This document shows positions 60,617 through 64,000 of a DNA stretch of 64,000 nucleotides, in pieces. Source of the stretch: Algoriphagus ornithinivorans. Lineage in GTDB: Bacteria; Bacteroidota; Bacteroidia; Cytophagales; Cyclobacteriaceae. Location: assembly GCF_900115305.1 (NCBI RefSeq), contig NZ_FOVW01000005.1, positions 248,001 through 312,000 on the forward strand, read 5' to 3'. Position numbers and translations under genes: made by a program. The notes under the pieces were generated by a model that worked only from the letters and a program-made list of their open reading frames with translations, searched no databases and was not told the origin of the DNA. Every line of letters begins with the position of its first letter. The first letter of the stretch is position 1.

Positions 60617-62149
60617 TTAACATAGAATACAAAAGCCTGACTCATCAGTAAGTAAGTCGCCGGGGTTTCTCCAGCCAAAACTGTCTTCTATCAATTCATC
60701 TGAGTTTTTAGGCCCCCATGTTCCAGCTGCATATCCATAAGTATTGACAGATGGATTGTTTTCCCAGCACTCCAGAATAGGATCTACAAATCTCCAAGCT
60801 GCTTCCACTTCATCTGCCCTTGCATAGAGTGTGGTATCTCCCTGCATGGCATCCAATAAAAGACGCTCATACGCATCCATGACTTGGGCGGAATCCAAGT
60901 CTGAATAATAGAAGTCCATGTTGGCTTGCTCGACATGAAATCCCAGACCAGGAACCTTAACCCCAAATTTCAAAAGAACTCCTTCATCTGGTTGAATCCT
61001 TATAATAAGCTTATTATCCTTTTTGTAGACATCCTGGCTTTTGAAAACCTCGTGGTGTGGGGTTTTAAAATGGATTACTACTTCTGTTACCTTGGTCGGC
61101 ATGGCCTTTCCTGTTCGAACGTAGAACGGAACATCTTTCCATCTCCAATTGTCAACGTAGAATTTGAGGGCAGCAAATGTTTCTGTGGTAGATTCAGGAT
61201 TTACACCTTCTTCTTCCCGGTATCCTTTGACTTTCTTTCCTCCAATTGTGGATCCTACATATTGGCCTCTTAAGGTATTTTTAATAATAGTTTCCTCATC
61301 TTTCATGATGCGCAATGATTTCAAGGCTTTTACCTTTTCATCTCGGATTTCTTCTGCATCAGAACTGATGGGTGGCTCCATTACGATCAAGGATACAATT
61401 TGAAGCAAATGGCTTTGGAACATATCTCTTAATGCCCCAGACTTGTCATAATATCCACCTCTTTTCTCTACTCCTACTGTTTCTGCATTGGTGATTTCCA
61501 CATGATGGATATAGCGTCGATTCCACAAGGGTTCGAAGATTGAATTGGAGAAGCGGGTTACTAATAAGTTTTGAACCGTTTCTTTTCCCAGGTAATGATC
61601 AATTCTATATACCTGTCCTTCATTGAAATAATAATGGAGCCCATCATTCAATGCTTTCGCAGACTTCAGGTTATATCCAAATGGTTTTTCTACGATCAAT
61701 CTTCTCCAGCCTTTTTCTTCCTTGGTCAATCCTGCATCATGAAGGTTTTTGGCGATGGTTTCATATAAGCTGGGAGGAGTAGATAGATAAAAGATCAGAT
61801 TTCCGTCTGTTCCATGTTCCTCATCCAGCTGATTGATTCTTTTGGCTAACTTTTCGTAAGAAGCATCATAATCGGTGCCTAGGTCTTCATAGTAAAGCTT
61901 ATCGGCAAACTTCTGTACAAAGTCCTTTTCTTCCTTGGCTATTTTTTTCTGAAGAAATTCGCTTTCAAGTACGACCTTGGACCGAAACTCCTCACTTCCC
62001 ATATTACTTCTACTCACTCCTAAAACCACAAAGTTTTCCGGTAAATGCTGGCCTTTGTAGAGGTTGTAAATGGCTGGAATTAATTTTCTGGCAGTCAAAT
62101 CACCCGAAGCTCCAAAAATGATTAGCATTTGGTTTAGGGTTTTTTTCAT
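60617..62149 (-). CDS. zwf: Glucose-6-phosphate dehydrogenase
   Basis: Zwf oxidises glucose-6-phosphate to the lactone. The 510-aa protein has the coenzyme motif GASGDLTARKLIPA, VSRSNM (an Arg at the position that usually contacts the NADP phosphate), EKPFGYNLKSAKALN, the substrate loop RIDHYLGKETVQNLL and full C-terminal length ending FCILC. It leads the unit with pgl and faces gnd across 314 bp. Confidence 0.96.
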   Translation of the reverse strand: MKKTLNQMLIIFGASGDLTARKLIPAIYNLYKGQHLPENFVVLGVSRSNMGSEEFRSKVVLESEFLQKKIAKEEKDFVQKFADKLYYEDLGTDYDASYEKLAKRINQLDEEHGTDGNLIFYLSTPPSLYETIAKNLHDAGLTKEEKGWRRLIVEKPFGYNLKSAKALNDGLHYYFNEGQVYRIDHYLGKETVQNLLVTRFSNSIFEPLWNRRYIHHVEITNAETVGVEKRGGYYDKSGALRDMFQSHLLQIVSLIVMEPPISSDAEEIRDEKVKALKSLRIMKDEETIIKNTLRGQYVGSTIGGKKVKGYREEEGVNPESTTETFAALKFYVDNWRWKDVPFYVRTGKAMPTKVTEVVIHFKTPHHEVFKSQDVYKKDNKLIIRIQPDEGVLLKFGVKVPGLGFHVEQANMDFYYSDLDSAQVMDAYERLLLDAMQGDTTLYARADEVEAAWRFVDPILECWENNPSVNTYGYAAGTWGPKNSDELIEDSFGWRNPGDLLTDESGFCILC

Positions 62150-62463
62150 GTGTTTATAATTTGTTTCTCAAAGGTCGCATGGAATCCCTGCCTGCGGCAG
62201 GCAGGTCGCAAATTTTCCCCGATACATCGGGGCATCCCAATGTGTGTAGCTTGCGTTGTGCTCGATTTCATCAAATCAGCGGGATTAGGGTGTGTTTTAG
62301 GAAGCAAAAATCTGAATCTTTCTCAATACTTTTTTGGAAAAAAGCAGGCATGCTCCGTAGGATAGGTTAATTTTGAATTCGAATCGTAAAAATAAGGCTT
62401 ATTTATTTTAAACTTCGAGCAAATAAAAGATTAAGCCGGAAAAAGCGAGAAAGCATAAAAAAG
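62150..62463. repeat. Divergent zwf/gnd intergenic region with palindromic repeats
   Basis: The 314 bp hold no gene. A perfect palindrome (CCTGCCTGCGGCAGGCAGG, about 62187-62205) and a second hairpin (CCCCGATACATCGGGG, about 62217-62232) lie 12 bp apart and look like common Bacteroidota intergenic repeats. A possible -7 box TAATTTTG at 62368-62375 could serve gnd, though no -33 is at the right distance. Confidence 0.7.
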
Positions 62464-63876
62464 ATGGAGCAAAAGCAATTTGATTTTGGACTGATTGGCC
62501 TGGGCGTGATGGGCCGAAACTTTATTTTAAACGTAGCGGACAATGATTTCAAAGCCTTTGGCTATGATTTGGACCCCGAGAAAGTTTCAGCATTGATCGA
62601 AGAAGGCGGTAATCCCGAAAGAGTAAATGCTAGCTCAGACTTGAAAACATTTATTGCTGCCCTTTCTTCTCCTCGTAAAATCATGCTCTTGGTTCCAGCG
62701 GGAAAAATTGTTGAACAGGTGATTGAGAATTTGATTCCTCATTTGGATAAAGGAGATATAATTATTGACGGAGGAAATTCATTTTTCACCGATACGGATC
62801 GAAGGGATACCTATTTGCAAGAGAAAGGGATTCACTTTTTTGGTTCCGGTGTTTCCGGCGGGGCTGAAGGGGCCAGAAAAGGTCCAAGCATTATGCCTGG
62901 GGGGAATAAGGAAGCCTATGAGCATGTGCGTCCAGTTTTTGAAGCGGTTGCTGCCAAATACAAAGGTGAACCTTGTGTTGCCTACTTAGGTCCTAAGTCT
63001 GCAGGCAATTATGTGAAAATGGTCCATAATGGAATAGAGTATGCGCTCATGCAGCTAACCTCTGAGATTTATGACCTGTTGAAAAAGGCTGGAAATCTTA
63101 CGAATGACGAACTTCATGAGGTTTATGCCTCTTGGAATAAGGATAGACTACAATCATTTTTGGTTGAGATCACATCAGAAATCTTCCTTCAAAAAGATGA
63201 GTTTTCAGATGGGAGATTGGTAGACCAGATTTTGGATAAAGCCAAACAGAAGGGAACAGGAAAGTGGACCTCTCAAAATGCGATGGACTTGGGGATACCT
63301 ATTCCGACCATTGATATGGCGGTAAGTATGCGTGAGATCTCAGCTTTGAAAGATCAGCGAATCCAGGCAGATAAACTATATCATAGACCAGCTTTGGTGG
63401 CTATGGATAAGGATCAACTGATCCATCAGGCAGAACAGGCACTGTATTTTTCTTTTATAGTTTCTTATGCACAAGGCTTACACCAGTTGGCCGAGGCATC
63501 CAGAGAATACGGATATGAACTGAATTTGGCCCAGATTTCAAAAATTTGGAGAGCAGGGTGCATTATTCGTGCAGGTTTGTTGGCAGATATTGCTGAGGCC
63601 TTTGAGGCGGATCCTCAACTTACTAATTTGTTGCTATCTCCTTCTTTTGTCAAGCAGGTGCAGGACTGTCTACCAGCGGTGAGAAAAACAGTGATATACG
63701 CTGCTGAATTTGGAATTCCTGTTCCGGGATTATTTTCTTCATTAAGCTATTTTGATGCATTCACTTCAGGAAGATTACCTTTAAACCTAATCCAGGCTCA
63801 GCGAGATCATTTCGGTTCGCATACCTACGAAAGAATCGATAGAGAGGGAATCTTCCATACCGAGTGGGGGGAGTAA
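62464..63876 (+). CDS. gnd: 6-phosphogluconate dehydrogenase, decarboxylating
   Basis: Gnd oxidises and decarboxylates 6-phosphogluconate to ribulose-5-phosphate. The 470-aa protein has GLGVMGRNFILN at the N-terminus, SGGAEGARKGPSIMPGG, the catalytic KMVHNGIEY and the C-terminal QAQRDHFGSHTYERID. Where most family members have the NRT motif that binds the NADP phosphate, it reads YDLDPEK, so NAD use is possible. It starts a transcript opposite to zwf-pgl. Confidence 0.95.
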   Translation: MEQKQFDFGLIGLGVMGRNFILNVADNDFKAFGYDLDPEKVSALIEEGGNPERVNASSDLKTFIAALSSPRKIMLLVPAGKIVEQVIENLIPHLDKGDIIIDGGNSFFTDTDRRDTYLQEKGIHFFGSGVSGGAEGARKGPSIMPGGNKEAYEHVRPVFEAVAAKYKGEPCVAYLGPKSAGNYVKMVHNGIEYALMQLTSEIYDLLKKAGNLTNDELHEVYASWNKDRLQSFLVEITSEIFLQKDEFSDGRLVDQILDKAKQKGTGKWTSQNAMDLGIPIPTIDMAVSMREISALKDQRIQADKLYHRPALVAMDKDQLIHQAEQALYFSFIVSYAQGLHQLAEASREYGYELNLAQISKIWRAGCIIRAGLLADIAEAFEADPQLTNLLLSPSFVKQVQDCLPAVRKTVIYAAEFGIPVPGLFSSLSYFDAFTSGRLPLNLIQAQRDHFGSHTYERIDREGIFHTEWGE

Positions 63877-63911
63877 GTTAATGGTTATTAGTTATTAGGA
63901 TAGCCTTTTAG

Positions 63912-64000
63912 AACATGCTCGCGGCGACGCAGCGGTTTTATCTCCCGCAAAGAATTTAAGAAGCAAAGAAAAAGTTTAAAGTTTAGTCGTCACTGCGAGC
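63912..64000 (+). repeat. Dispersed intergenic repeat at the window end
   Basis: GCTCGCGGCG, then CGGTTTTATCTCCCGCAAAG and the closing CACTGCGAGC recur, in inverted orientation, between the 127-bp repeats near 39280-39330 and by 39513-39523. No gene is seen in the 124 bp after gnd. Confidence 0.75.

Noticed and set aside
1-64000. tRNA or rRNA genes
   Set aside because: No cloverleaf with a GGTTCGAATCC-type arm and no rRNA sequence was found by eye; GGTTCGAA matches lie inside coding regions.

Overview
The window looks like chromosomal DNA of a member of the Bacteroidota, most likely order Cytophagales, in the range of Algoriphagus/Cyclobacteriaceae. This rests on several things: outer-membrane receptors with CarboxypepD_reg-like N-terminal domains, promoter boxes of the TAnnTTTG type and few Shine-Dalgarno sequences, a TPP riboswitch in front of a TonB-dependent receptor, a bacillithiol-type YtxJ protein, and the DUF294/DUF4212/acetyl-CoA synthetase cluster. 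The taxon is inferred from gene content, not from a marker search. I saw no rRNA, tRNA, transposase, integrase or CRISPR array.

Layout. 1-2016: 3' part of a MoxR/magnesium-chelatase-like ATPase, then a YefM-YoeB toxin-antitoxin pair with a recognisable operator. 2057-4856: promoter, TPP riboswitch and TonB-dependent receptor (probable thiamin-related uptake), closed by a 128-bp palindromic element. 4866-7321: a soluble PAS histidine kinase and HflX. 7499-12104: rfbC, a PHP-type tyrosine phosphatase, a nucleoside-sugar-type reductase, a long TPR protein and a phosphosulfolactate synthase homologue. 12154-15835: DUF368 (undecaprenyl-phosphate translocase family), aroE, purU and, convergent, an alanine racemase. 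15927-22055: tag, two tandem lipoproteins with the same leader, NhaD antiporter, a Glu/Leu/Phe/Val dehydrogenase, anmK. 22157-29825: an envelope-oriented run with coaX, an outer-membrane protein, a secreted TPR protein, LptC, a small membrane protein, a CNNM/CorC protein and a PpiD-like foldase. 29897-33347: DUF493, pterin dehydratase, rsmI, suhB, an AEC transporter and a small orphan gene. 33348-39558: glyA-tatC, rpiB, pheS and a fasciclin protein, separated by repeat-rich intergenic DNA. 39559-44349: a large outer-membrane receptor, YtxJ, DUF4403. 44350-50929: an acetate module (DEDDh exonuclease, cNMP/CBS/nucleotidyltransferase protein, acs, symporter and its small subunit). 51049-54288: ZIP transporter, apbE, ruvB. 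58742-63876: zinc alcohol dehydrogenase and the oxidative pentose phosphate genes pgl, zwf and, divergently, gnd.

The most unusual part is 54289-58733. The intact ruvB is followed by about 3.7 kb of AT-rich accessory DNA and then by a second, partial copy of the ruvB 3' end (57970-58122). The two copies are mosaic: 18 codons with many synonymous changes, then 33 codons almost identical. This is the mark of recombination with DNA from a related lineage. Between the copies sit a lipoprotein, a 198-aa protein, a 311-aa protein with a Gly-rich linker and a C-terminal M15-like zinc peptidase signature, and a secreted 149-aa protein 10 bp downstream. A decayed second copy of the same module follows, ending in a different 102-aa candidate immunity gene. 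I read this as a polymorphic-effector/immunity cassette locus with cassette turnover. That function is an inference from architecture. A ParE/RelE-type toxin-antitoxin pair lies just beyond the ruvB scar.
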